A stretch of 17,842 nt of DNA from an uncultured Oscillospiraceae bacterium (GTDB lineage: Bacteria > Bacillota > Clostridia > Oscillospirales > Oscillospiraceae): contig CAKTFW010000027.1 of NCBI GenBank assembly GCA_934561175.1, positions 1-17,842 on the forward strand. The letters are read 5' to 3'. The notes under the pieces are model-generated. The model was not told the origin of the DNA. It was given only the letters and a program-made list of their open reading frames with translations, and did no database searches. The translations under genes were made by a program, and so were the position numbers. Within the stretch, counting starts at the first letter, position 1; each line of letters begins with the position of its first letter. Below are positions 1 through 7,825 of the stretch, piece after piece.

Positions 1-166
1 GGATTTGACACAGCAGGAAGTTGCAGAATATCTGAACATGCATCGAAGCGTCTATCGCCGCTATGAATCTGGTGAGCGGGAAATCCCTGTATGGGCTGTG
101 ATTAAGCTCTCGGATTATTATAAAACAACGACCGATTATATTTTCGGACTGACGGATGAACGCTGA
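1..166 (+). CDS. XRE-family HTH transcriptional regulator, C-terminal part (5' truncated)
   Basis: The open frame enters from the left edge (first full codon at base 2) and ends at TGA 164-166, giving the last 54 residues. They begin with LTQQEVAEYLNM, followed by RSVYRRYESGEREIP, which is the second and recognition helix of a Cro/C1-type helix-turn-helix. The tail KTTTDYIFGLTDE is the usual end of small XRE regulators (a 'TTDYLLGLTD'-type ending). The protein would bind DNA as a dimer, but target and ligand cannot be told from here. The stop codon shares one base with the comEC start (TGATG), so the two genes are probably translated from one mRNA. The N-terminus and any promoter lie outside the window. 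Confidence 0.85.
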   Translation, partial: DLTQQEVAEYLNMHRSVYRRYESGEREIPVWAVIKLSDYYKTTTDYIFGLTDER

Positions 167-2415
167 TGCGGAAATTACTACTATTTTCGATAGGATTTGC
201 GCTTGCTGCTGCGCTTTATGTCTATCTTGCGGTGCCGCTGGTTTTGTGGGCGGTGTTGATTGGCGTGGCACTGATTTGTCTTGTAACAGCGCTGTTTAAA
301 AGACAGGAATTGCGCAGAATTGCGATTATGTCGTTTGGCATTGCGGTGGGATTGCTGTGGTGCGGCGGTTATAATGCAGTGATCGAGAAACCGGCAATGC
401 AGGCCGTTGGGGAAGCGGTTGAGATTTCTGCGGAAATCTGCGGGTATCCGACGGAAACACGCTATGGTGCAGTTGTTTCGGCGTTGACAGATTGGAACGG
501 ACATCCGATCAAGACAAAATACTATCTTCCAGAAGCGGCGATGCAGCTGCAGCCGGGAGATCGACTGCAGGCGACGGCGAGGCTGTCATCTGCAGCACGC
601 GAGATTGGCAATCTCTATAACCGCTCCAGTGGATATGTCCTTACCGCTTCGGTAAAAGCCTTTGCATACACACGCCCGGAGAAAATACCAATTTGGCTGC
701 GGCCTGTATGCTGGAATCGAGCAATTCAGGAGCGGATCAGTCAGATTTTTCCGCAGAAGAGCAGCGGATTGGTTACAGCGCTGCTGACGGGCTCCCGGAC
801 ACAACTGACCGTCCGAGATGTGACGGCGATGAAGCGTGTCGGTGTCTATCACATGGTTGCGGTTTCGGGGATGCATGTTTCTGTGCTGCTCAGCGCGGTA
901 CTGGTTTTGATACGCCGCCACAGAAGAATGGCGGCGCTGATTGGACTGCCGGTGACAGTGCTGTTCCTTGCCTTTATTGGCGGGACGCCCGGCGTGGTGC
1001 GTGCAGGCGTTTTGCAGAGTTTCCTGCTTTTGGCGCCAATCTGCAGGCGAGAGGCAGATCCGCCAACATCGTTGGGCGCAGCGCTGCTGCTTTTGTTAGC
1101 AGTGAATCCATGGGCAATTGCCAATGTGGGGCTGCAGCTCTCTTTTGCATCCGTGTCGGGCATTTTTCTGTTCTCAGATCGGATACGCCGTAAAACTGAT
1201 TGGCTGCTGCGAAAAATTCCGCTGTGGACTGTCAGGGGCGTTGTGCGTATTGGAACCGATACGATTGCAGCGACACTGGGAGCGACTGCCTTTACCCTGC
1301 CGCTGTCTGCGCTGTATTTCGGAAGCATCAGCCTGATTGCGCCGATTGGAAACTTGTTGGTTCTGCCTGTTGTCACAGTATGCTTTGTACTGGCAATGGC
1401 GGCGGTTTTGCTGAGTTATCTCTGGCTCCCATTGGGCACGATTCTTGCAGAAATTAATACTGGATTGGTATCCTATATTCTCGGCACCGTTCGCCGGTTG
1501 TCGATGGTGCCCTTTGCTGCTGTGTACACCAGTTCGATTCTGGTGATTGCATGGCTTGTTTTTGCGTATAGTGTCGTACTGCTCTGCCTGGCGAGTGGTA
1601 AAACCCGGCATCCGTTGATTCCAGTTGGCGCATTGGCGTTGTCCCTATCGCTAGTGCTGCTTCTGAATCATCTGGATAACGCAGCAGTGAATTCCAGGTT
1701 TTTATTTTCTGCACTGGATGTAGGTCAGGGGCAGAGTATCGCTGTTGTGAGCGGCGGTCAGAGCGCACTGATTGATTGTGGAGGTTCGGAGGACAATCAG
1801 GCGGCCGAGACAGCGGCTGCCTATTTGCAGCGTATGGGCTGCCGTAAGCTGGATTATTTGATTTTGACGCATTACGACCGGGACCATGCGGGCGGTGCAG
1901 CGCAGCTGCTTTACACGGTGCCGACGGACAAGCTGTTGTTGCCGCAGGCTACAAAGACACAGGAACTCGCAGCGGAAATTTTGAATGCAGCAGCGGAGAT
2001 GGAAACACAAGTTGTCTATGTGACAGCAGACCAGACGGTTGCGTTAGGAAATGGAAGCCTGGAGATTTATGCACCGGTGTCTGCTGGGGAAGATAATGAA
2101 TCAGGGATTTCGGTGCTGGCGTCGTCGGCGTCCTTTTCCGGCCTTGTAACAGGCGATATGAGTGCGGCGACAGAGCGGAGGCTGTTGCGGCAGCACGCAA
2201 TTCCGATGGTGGATGTCCTGGTGGCAGGACATCACGGCTCCAATTCTGCAACTTGTGAAACGCTCCTGCAGAAAGTAAAACCGGAGATGATCTGGATTTC
2301 GGTTGGAGAAAACAATTATGGTTTGCCCGGTACAGCGGCACTGGAGCGAATGCAGGCGAGCGGCGCAGAGATTTTTCGCACAGATCTCGACGGAACTTTG
2401 ATAACGGGGCGGTGA
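166..2415 (+). CDS. comEC: ComEC/Rec2 family DNA internalization channel with C-terminal metallo-beta-lactamase domain
   Basis: The product is a 749-residue polytopic membrane protein, the size expected for full-length ComEC, the inner-membrane channel that carries single-stranded DNA into the cell during natural transformation. Residues about 5-65 are hydrophobic and about 75-165 form the DUF4131/OB-fold-like extracellular region. The Competence domain runs from about 205 to 470; VSGMHVSVL (about 233-241) is its typical signature. From about 510 comes the metallo-beta-lactamase-like domain with DVGQGQS, THYDRDHAGG (H569, D571, D573, H574), a VTGDMS motif and GHHGSN (688-693), so the proposed nuclease metal site looks intact. 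The start is the ATG overlapping the upstream stop. holA follows after 4 bases, the common comEC-holA arrangement of Firmicutes. No comEA or comEB is seen, since the upstream gene is an XRE regulator. Whether the organism is competent is unknown. Confidence 0.95.
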   Translation: MRKLLLFSIGFALAAALYVYLAVPLVLWAVLIGVALICLVTALFKRQELRRIAIMSFGIAVGLLWCGGYNAVIEKPAMQAVGEAVEISAEICGYPTETRYGAVVSALTDWNGHPIKTKYYLPEAAMQLQPGDRLQATARLSSAAREIGNLYNRSSGYVLTASVKAFAYTRPEKIPIWLRPVCWNRAIQERISQIFPQKSSGLVTALLTGSRTQLTVRDVTAMKRVGVYHMVAVSGMHVSVLLSAVLVLIRRHRRMAALIGLPVTVLFLAFIGGTPGVVRAGVLQSFLLLAPICRREADPPTSLGAALLLLLAVNPWAIANVGLQLSFASVSGIFLFSDRIRRKTDWLLRKIPLWTVRGVVRIGTDTIAATLGATAFTLPLSALYFGSISLIAPIGNLLVLPVVTVCFVLAMAAVLLSYLWLPLGTILAEINTGLVSYILGTVRRLSMVPFAAVYTSSILVIAWLVFAYSVVLLCLASGKTRHPLIPVGALALSLSLVLLLNHLDNAAVNSRFLFSALDVGQGQSIAVVSGGQSALIDCGGSEDNQAAETAAAYLQRMGCRKLDYLILTHYDRDHAGGAAQLLYTVPTDKLLLPQATKTQELAAEILNAAAEMETQVVYVTADQTVALGNGSLEIYAPVSAGEDNESGISVLASSASFSGLVTGDMSAATERRLLRQHAIPMVDVLVAGHHGSNSATCETLLQKVKPEMIWISVGENNYGLPGTAALERMQASGAEIFRTDLDGTLITGR

Positions 2416-2419
2416 AATC

Positions 2420-3466
2420 ATGGCACGGCAAAAGACAGAAAATACGGAATATGACGCGCTGAAGGCAGCGCTACGGCAGAATGCGCCGGAAAATTTTTAC
2501 ATCTTTTATGGTGAGGAGCCCTACCTGCGGGATTATTATTTGGAGATGCTCAGAAAGAAAACGGTTAGTGGTCCGGCGGAAACTTTTAATTTTCATCGCC
2601 TGGATGGAAAAGATCTGGATCTCAACGCCCTAGCAGGTGCACTGGAAGCGTTGCCGATGATGTCGGAACATACGCTGACGGTAGTGGAAGAGTATGACCT
2701 TTTTCGGGCACCGGAATCAGAGCGTAGCCAGTTGCTTGCAATGCTTTCTGATCTACCGGAAACGACAATTGTGGTGTTTCTATATGATACGGTGGCCTAT
2801 AAACCGGATGGCCGACAGAAGAAGCTGACTGCGTTGATCAAGGAAAAGGCGCATGTTGTAGAATTTCGAAAGCAGACACAGCGTGCTTTGACGGACTGGA
2901 TTGCCAAGCACTTTCGGGCAGCGGGCAAGGAAATTTCTCCGGAAGATGCAGCTTATCTGGTGTTTCAGACGGGTGGCGCTATGACGACGCTCTCGTCAGA
3001 GATTGAAAAGCTCTCGGCTTATGTTTCAGGGAATCGCGTTACCCGCACAGATATCAATATGGTAGTTGAACCGGTTTTGGATGCGGTGGCATTTCAAATT
3101 TCGGATGCAATTGGCGCTGGAGATTATGACAGAGCGTTGGAGCGGCTCCATACAGTGCTGCTGATGCAGCAGGAGCCGGTGGTTATTTTGGGCGCGATTG
3201 GCACACAGCTGCGGCGATTGCATATGGCAAAAGTCCTTCAAGAGCAGGGAAAGAGCACGGACTATTTGGTGCAGCTTGCGGGCGTTAGCGACTATGCGGC
3301 ACGGCTTGCTATGAAGGCGGCGCGAGATGTACCGATGCGCTGGTGCGTGCTGGCGGTGGACCGTTGTGCAGAGACGGACTACCGTTTGAAATCCTCTTAT
3401 GACGAGCCGGAGCGATTGTTGGAACTGTTATTGGTAGAATTGGCGGAGGCGAGACGGCATGGTTAA
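2420..3466 (+). CDS. holA: DNA polymerase III subunit delta
   Basis: The product has 348 residues, the usual size of the delta subunit, which opens the beta sliding clamp as part of the clamp-loader complex at the replication fork. The N-terminal motif NFYIFYGEEPYLRDYYLEML (about 21-40) is typical of HolA, where a degenerate nucleotide-binding fold lacks a working Walker A. An AAA+-like region extends to about residue 215, and a C-terminal helical collar domain, including the conserved QLRRL region, fills the rest. The ATG lies 4 bases after the comEC stop, with a weak purine-rich sequence just upstream, so translation probably depends on reinitiation. The 3' end overlaps the next gene by 8 bases. 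Genes for the other clamp-loader subunits are not in the window. Confidence 0.93.
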   Translation: MARQKTENTEYDALKAALRQNAPENFYIFYGEEPYLRDYYLEMLRKKTVSGPAETFNFHRLDGKDLDLNALAGALEALPMMSEHTLTVVEEYDLFRAPESERSQLLAMLSDLPETTIVVFLYDTVAYKPDGRQKKLTALIKEKAHVVEFRKQTQRALTDWIAKHFRAAGKEISPEDAAYLVFQTGGAMTTLSSEIEKLSAYVSGNRVTRTDINMVVEPVLDAVAFQISDAIGAGDYDRALERLHTVLLMQQEPVVILGAIGTQLRRLHMAKVLQEQGKSTDYLVQLAGVSDYAARLAMKAARDVPMRWCVLAVDRCAETDYRLKSSYDEPERLLELLLVELAEARRHG

Positions 3467-4034
3467 AATTAAACAGGCGATTGTCGTAGAGGGACGCTAT
3501 GATCAAAATGCACTCCGGCAGATTGTAGATGCACCCATTTTTACCACGGCGGGGTTTGGCGTGATGAAAGACCGGGAGTTATTGGCACTGCTGCGTCAGA
3601 TTGCAGAGAAACGGGGCCTGATTATTCTGACGGATCCGGACGGTGCGGGATTTGTAATCCGTAATTATTTGCGCGGAGCATTGCCGAAAGAGAAGGTGCT
3701 GCATGCCTATGTGCCGGATGTGACCGGAAAGGAACGGCGGAAACGAAAACCGGGGAAAGAGGGAAAGCTCGGCGTAGAGGGCATGACACCGGAAGTACTG
3801 CTCCGAGCCCTGGAGCAAGCTGGGGCGGAGATGGATGGAACGGAAATGTGTCGTTCACAACAGATGACGAAGACAGATTTCTATGAGCTGAGACTATCCG
3901 GGTGGCCGGACAGTGCTGCACGGCGGCAAACGCTGAAGCAGAAGCTAGGGCTTCCACAGCATTTGAGTACGAATGCACTACTGGAAGCGGTGAATTTGCT
4001 TTATACCAGAGAGGAACTGGAAAAATTGCTATGA
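3459..4034 (+). CDS. rnmV: RNase M5-like Toprim protein with DUF4093 C-terminal domain
   Basis: The 191-residue product starts with IKQAIVVEGRYD, carrying the Toprim catalytic glutamate (E11). It continues with IILTDPDGAG, carrying the paired Toprim aspartates D59 and D61. This order, the length and the later GVEGMTPE segment match ribonuclease M5, which matures the 5' and 3' ends of 5S rRNA precursor. The C-terminal half (about 120-191, with DFYELRLSGWPDSAARR and NALLEAVNLLYT) is the DUF4093 domain of clostridial homologues. It overlaps holA by 8 bases, and an SD-like GGAGG lies inside the holA end. In Bacillus rnmV usually sits beside ksgA; here it sits in the comEC-holA operon. RNase M5 activity is inferred from the family and not proven for the DUF4093 form. 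Confidence 0.82.
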   Translation: MVKIKQAIVVEGRYDQNALRQIVDAPIFTTAGFGVMKDRELLALLRQIAEKRGLIILTDPDGAGFVIRNYLRGALPKEKVLHAYVPDVTGKERRKRKPGKEGKLGVEGMTPEVLLRALEQAGAEMDGTEMCRSQQMTKTDFYELRLSGWPDSAARRQTLKQKLGLPQHLSTNALLEAVNLLYTREELEKLL

Positions 4035-5926
4035 TTGAGATTACAGTAAAAGAGGTCGTTAAAGCCTTTGACCAGGAAACCAATGTGCTCGATGGCGTGA
4101 GCTTTGAAATCAATTCCGGAGAACGGGTTGGACTTTTGGGGAAGAATGGTGCAGGAAAGACGACAATCTTTAAAATTTTGACCGGAGAGCTGACGATTGA
4201 CAGCGGAGAGGTTGCAATTGCAAGCGGCAGGAAAATCGGACTGATCTCACAAATTCCACATTATCCGGAGGGATGGACGGTAGAACAGGTCCTGCATAGT
4301 GCCTTTGCGGAGCTGGATCAGATTCGGGAAAAAATGAGTGCCCTGGAAAAGGCAATGGCATCGGGTGCAACCGATGCGGAACTGCATCAGTACGATCAAC
4401 TGCTCAACCGCTATACGGTGGGCGGCGGCTATGAAACCGACCATGAGACGGACAAAATCTGTAATGGCCTGGACATTTCGCATGCGATGCGTGAGACGGT
4501 ATTTGACCGGCTTTCCGGTGGTGAGAAGACGCGCGTAAATCTGGCGCGGCTGCTGCTGGAAAAAACGGACATCCTGCTGCTGGATGAGCCGACAAACCAT
4601 CTGGATATGAAGAGCGTAGAGTGGCTGGAGGCCTATTTACACAAGTTCAAGGGAACGGTGCTGACAATCTCCCATGACCGATATTTTCTGGACCAGGTTG
4701 TGGATCGGATCATTGAGCTGGTGGATGGAAAAGCGGCGTTTTATAATGGAAACTATTCCTTTTTCGTACAGGAAAAGCAGGCGCGTTTGGAACTGCAGAT
4801 GCGCCAGTATGAGAAGGAACAAGCCAAGATTGAGCAACTGGAAAAAGCAGCGGAAAAATTGAGCATGTGGGCCTTTAAGGGAATGGATAAAACTTACCGC
4901 CGTGTGGCTTCGATGGAAAAGCGAATTGAACGGATGCACACGGTAGAAAAACCAAAGACTGAAAAAGTACTGCAGGCCCGATTTGAATCCCGTGACTTTT
5001 TTGGAGATCTGGTACTGGAGGTGAAGGGACTCTCCAAATGCTTCCAGGACAGAACACTCTTTTCTGATGTTGCACTGACTGTGAGCGGTGGAGAACGCAT
5101 TGCACTGTTGGGCGACAACGGAACCGGAAAATCGACTTTTTTGAAAATTTTATTGGGGGAAGAACAGCCGACCTCCGGCCGAATTAAGTTTGGCCCTTCT
5201 GTGCGGATTGGCTATTTGCCGCAGATTTTATGCTTTGATCACCCGGAACGGACACTGCTGGATACAATGCTTTATGAAACGAAATGCTCAGTACAGGCAG
5301 CACGGGACCGCCTGGGGAGCTTCCTGTTTCAGGGCGAGGATGTATTTAAGCAGGTTTCGGCCTTGTCTGGCGGCGAACAGATGCGGTTAAAGCTCTGTAT
5401 TTTGATGGAGCAGAAAATCAATCTGTTGATTCTGGATGAGCCGACAAACCATCTGGATATTCCGGCGCGGGAATGGATTGAATCCGCTGTAGAGGAATAC
5501 GAGGGAGTATTGCTTTTCGTTTCACATGACCGCTATTTTGTCGACCGGTTTGCAACGCGTATTTGGGAACTGGCAGATGGAAAGATTCAGGATTATCCGG
5601 TTAATTACCAAAAATTCCGTGCGATGCGGGAGCGAGAGGCAATGCAGCGTCCTACTGCACCGGTGGCTGTCCCCAAACCCAAAAAAGAGAAGCCGAAAGG
5701 CGGCAGCCGGGATCTGGAAAAGCAGGTTGCACGGCTAGAGCGGGAAATTGAGAAGCAGGAACAAGCGGTAGCAGCCTTTGATCCGCAAATTACGGCGGCA
5801 TCGATGGACTATCAGGAGCTTTCACGGCTGATGGAGGAAAAAAATGCAGCGGAGGCTGCTTTATCTGTACTCTATGCACAGTGGGAGCAGGCATCGGCAG
5901 CACTGGAGGAGGTCACAGGATGTTAG
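4031..5926 (+). CDS. ABC-F family ATPase (YdiF/Uup-like), two ATP-binding cassettes
   Basis: The product has 631 residues, two ABC cassettes and no membrane segment, which defines the ABC-F class of ribosome-associated ATPases. Cassette 1 has Walker A GKNGAGKTT (37-45), a signature SGGEKTR (about 163-169) and a Walker B ending in DEPTNHLD. An inter-domain linker at about 245-310 is charged and helical, the P-site tRNA interaction motif region of this class. Cassette 2 has Walker A GDNGTGKST (361-369), SGGEQMR and a second DEPTNHLD. A lysine/proline-rich hinge and a C-terminal coiled coil (about 555-625) follow, as in YdiF and Uup. ATG 4031 is chosen because it overlaps the upstream stop as ATGA and directly precedes a typical N-terminus; an in-frame ATG at 3902 would lie deep inside the upstream gene. 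The role is probably in translation; the exact subfamily and any antibiotic-protection role cannot be assigned from sequence alone. Confidence 0.93.
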   Translation: MIEITVKEVVKAFDQETNVLDGVSFEINSGERVGLLGKNGAGKTTIFKILTGELTIDSGEVAIASGRKIGLISQIPHYPEGWTVEQVLHSAFAELDQIREKMSALEKAMASGATDAELHQYDQLLNRYTVGGGYETDHETDKICNGLDISHAMRETVFDRLSGGEKTRVNLARLLLEKTDILLLDEPTNHLDMKSVEWLEAYLHKFKGTVLTISHDRYFLDQVVDRIIELVDGKAAFYNGNYSFFVQEKQARLELQMRQYEKEQAKIEQLEKAAEKLSMWAFKGMDKTYRRVASMEKRIERMHTVEKPKTEKVLQARFESRDFFGDLVLEVKGLSKCFQDRTLFSDVALTVSGGERIALLGDNGTGKSTFLKILLGEEQPTSGRIKFGPSVRIGYLPQILCFDHPERTLLDTMLYETKCSVQAARDRLGSFLFQGEDVFKQVSALSGGEQMRLKLCILMEQKINLLILDEPTNHLDIPAREWIESAVEEYEGVLLFVSHDRYFVDRFATRIWELADGKIQDYPVNYQKFRAMREREAMQRPTAPVAVPKPKKEKPKGGSRDLEKQVARLEREIEKQEQAVAAFDPQITAASMDYQELSRLMEEKNAAEAALSVLYAQWEQASAALEEVTGC

Positions 5927-6657
5927 CAGTTGGCGCTTGCTTGTGTATTCTTGGGATTGCGTTGATACTAGCGCCGTTTGGCTTTTCTATGACGGGACTT
6001 TGCATAATCGCTTTTGGCGTGCTTTGCGGTGCTTTATGGCTGCTGCACCGCCGCGGCGCAGCAGCTAAATGGCGCAATGGCCTGCTGGCCTTTGCAGCAG
6101 GCGGAACAATCTTGCTGGAGACGGCAATGGCTGCGATTATGGGAATCGGTATGGCGGATTTAAACACCGTACAGCGGGCAGATTATGCGGTCGTGCTGGG
6201 AGCGCAGGTGCGGGGAATGGAGCCGTCCCCGGTGTTGGTGTCCCGCCTGAATTGCGCGTTGCGATACTTAGCGGAGAACCCCGATGGTAAGGTTGTAGTT
6301 TCCGGGGCACAGGGCCCAGATGAGGGAATCTCGGAAGCCGAGGCGATGCGGAACTACTTGCAGAAGCATGGAATTGCACCGTCAAGGATTCTTATGGAAG
6401 ATCAAGCACACAATACACTGGAAAATCTGCGTTTTAGCCGTATCGTGATGGAAGCAGATGGTGGGGATGCAACCAATTTTGTCCTGATTACCAGTGAGTA
6501 TCACATGGCTCGCGCAAAATTTCTGGCCACTGCTTTGGAGTGCGATGTCAAGGGAATGTCTGCGCTGACTTCGCAATGGATTTTTGAAATTAACTATACC
6601 CTGCGCGAAGTATTTGCATTTGTAAAAGCGGGGATTAACTTGTGCTTCGGGAATTGA
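5920..6657 (+). CDS. YdcF/SanA-like membrane protein with DUF218 domain
   Basis: The 245-residue product begins with about three hydrophobic segments (about 2-21, 24-44 and 54-75) separated by a basic loop (HRRGAAAKWR). The DUF218 domain follows from residue 88, starting with DYAVVLGAQV, then VVVSGAQG, an EAEAMRNYL helix, NTLENLRFS and the conserved ITSEYHMARA. Proteins of this fold (YdcF, SanA, ElyC) are linked to envelope or peptidoglycan homeostasis, but the biochemical reaction is not settled. ATG 5920 is preferred over GTG 5881 because a strong GGAGGAGG (5906-5913) lies 6 bases upstream. It overlaps the ABC-F gene by 7 bases and is probably the last gene of the comEC operon. No clear terminator follows. 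Confidence 0.88.
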   Translation: MLAVGACLCILGIALILAPFGFSMTGLCIIAFGVLCGALWLLHRRGAAAKWRNGLLAFAAGGTILLETAMAAIMGIGMADLNTVQRADYAVVLGAQVRGMEPSPVLVSRLNCALRYLAENPDGKVVVSGAQGPDEGISEAEAMRNYLQKHGIAPSRILMEDQAHNTLENLRFSRIVMEADGGDATNFVLITSEYHMARAKFLATALECDVKGMSALTSQWIFEINYTLREVFAFVKAGINLCFGN

Positions 6658-6734
6658 GATGGCTTTCGCGCATTTCTGAATTCCAATAAGGAGGAGGAAT
6701 GGACGAAACTTTCCGATACCCGCAGCCTTGAATG

Positions 6735-6763
6735 TTGACTTTGCTGAATGGAATCTTTATAAT
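6735..6763 (+). promoter_or_regulatory. Sigma-A promoter of the mrp-like gene
   Basis: TTGACT (6735-6740), a 17-base spacer and a perfect TATAAT (6758-6763) form a near-consensus promoter. Transcription would start near 6770, giving a leader of about 38 bases before the GTG start at 6808. Confidence 0.85.
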
Positions 6764-6807
6764 ATACAGAAGATAATTGAGGCTCTAGAGAGAAGGAGGG
6801 CGTCTGA

Positions 6808-7620
6808 GTGAGCGAATGTACCCATGATTGTTCTACTTGTGGTGAAAGCTGCAGTGACCGCACGGCTGAGAGCCTGATTGCACAGGCAAATGCGGGTTCG
6901 CGTGTGAAGAAAGTGATTGCTGTGGTGAGCGGCAAGGGCGGTGTTGGCAAGAGTACGGTGACTTCAATGCTGGCAGTGGAGATGAAGCGAAGAGGTTATC
7001 AGGTTGGAATTCTGGACGCAGATATTACCGGCCCCTCAATTCCGAAGGCGTTCCATGTTCAGGAGCATCCGGAAGTCCAGGAGAACACTCTTTATCCGGT
7101 GGTAAGTAAAGGCGGCGTAAAAATTATGTCCGTTAATCTGCTGCTGGAGCATGAGTCAGATCCGGTTTTGTGGCGAGGACCGATTTTAGGCGGTGCGGTA
7201 CAGCAGTTCTGGACCGATGTCGCTTGGGGCGATGTGGATTACCTGTTTGTTGACATGCCGCCTGGAACGGGCGATGTGCCGCTGACTGTGTTCCAGTCTC
7301 TGCCGGTTGACTGTGCTGTTGTGGTAACCTCGCCTCAGGAGTTGGTATCCATGATTGTTGGCAAGGCAGTCAAAATGTTAGGTGCAATGGATATTCCGGT
7401 CATTGGTTTAGTGGAGAATTACAGCTATCTTGCCTGTCCGGATTGTGGGAAGAAAATTGCGGTTTTTGGCAAGAGCCATCTGGATGAAGCGGCAAAAGAA
7501 TATCAGCTGCCGATCTTGGCTCGGTTGCCGATTGACCCTGCAATTGCGGCAGCAGCAGATGAAGGTAATATTGAATCTGTCGATACTGCGGCGATTGCGG
7601 CTGTCGCAGCGGCGCTGTAA
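6808..7620 (+). CDS. Mrp/NBP35 (ApbC-type) Fe-S cluster carrier P-loop ATPase
   Basis: The 270-residue product has the Mrp-specific P-loop SGKGGVGKST (about 41-50) and LDADITGPSIPK. A CxxC pair in the segment YLACPDCGKK binds a bridging Fe-S cluster in this family. The N-terminus adds four cysteines, C4, C8, C11 and C15, a spacing that resembles an NBP35-like extra cluster site. The protein would assemble or carry Fe-S clusters in the cytoplasm. The GTG start is supported by AGAAGGAGGG (6791-6800) 7 bases upstream; no ATG is as well placed. It is a single-gene unit with its own promoter and a strong terminator. Family assignment is firm; client proteins are unknown. Confidence 0.92.
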   Translation: MSECTHDCSTCGESCSDRTAESLIAQANAGSRVKKVIAVVSGKGGVGKSTVTSMLAVEMKRRGYQVGILDADITGPSIPKAFHVQEHPEVQENTLYPVVSKGGVKIMSVNLLLEHESDPVLWRGPILGGAVQQFWTDVAWGDVDYLFVDMPPGTGDVPLTVFQSLPVDCAVVVTSPQELVSMIVGKAVKMLGAMDIPVIGLVENYSYLACPDCGKKIAVFGKSHLDEAAKEYQLPILARLPIDPAIAAAADEGNIESVDTAAIAAVAAAL

Positions 7621-7624
7621 AGCA

Positions 7625-7676
7625 GTATAGCAAAAAGCTCTGGAACTGGTTACAGTTCCAGAGCTTTTTGCTATAC
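7625..7676. terminator. Strong bidirectional intrinsic terminator after the mrp-like gene
   Basis: A perfect 24-bp inverted repeat (7625-7648 with 7653-7676) encloses a 4-base loop, with A5 and T5 tracts inside the arms, so it can work on both strands. It starts 4 bases after the stop codon. Confidence 0.93.
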
Positions 7677-7678
7677 CC

Positions 7679-7707
7679 TTGAAAATGCTTGAGAGGATAG
7701 CTATAAT
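7679..7707 (+). promoter_or_regulatory. Sigma-A promoter of the methyltransferase gene
   Basis: TTGAAA (7679-7684), 17 bases and TATAAT (7702-7707) form a near-consensus promoter just past the preceding terminator. The start would be near 7714, leaving a leader of about 110 bases. Confidence 0.8.
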
Positions 7708-7825
7708 AGAAATAAATTGATTGATGTTTATGGGCTGCTATAAAGGCAGCTTTTCAAAAGCTTTTGTGTTAGCAATAACTAACTAAAAATCCAGTGATCT
7801 CAAGCATTACAATGGAGGGAACGCA

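Noticed and set aside
3902..4030. N-terminal extension of the ABC-F gene to ATG 3902
   Set aside because: The added residues are the out-of-frame reading of the rnmV 3' end and match nothing in ABC-F proteins; ATG 4031 fits the family N-terminus.
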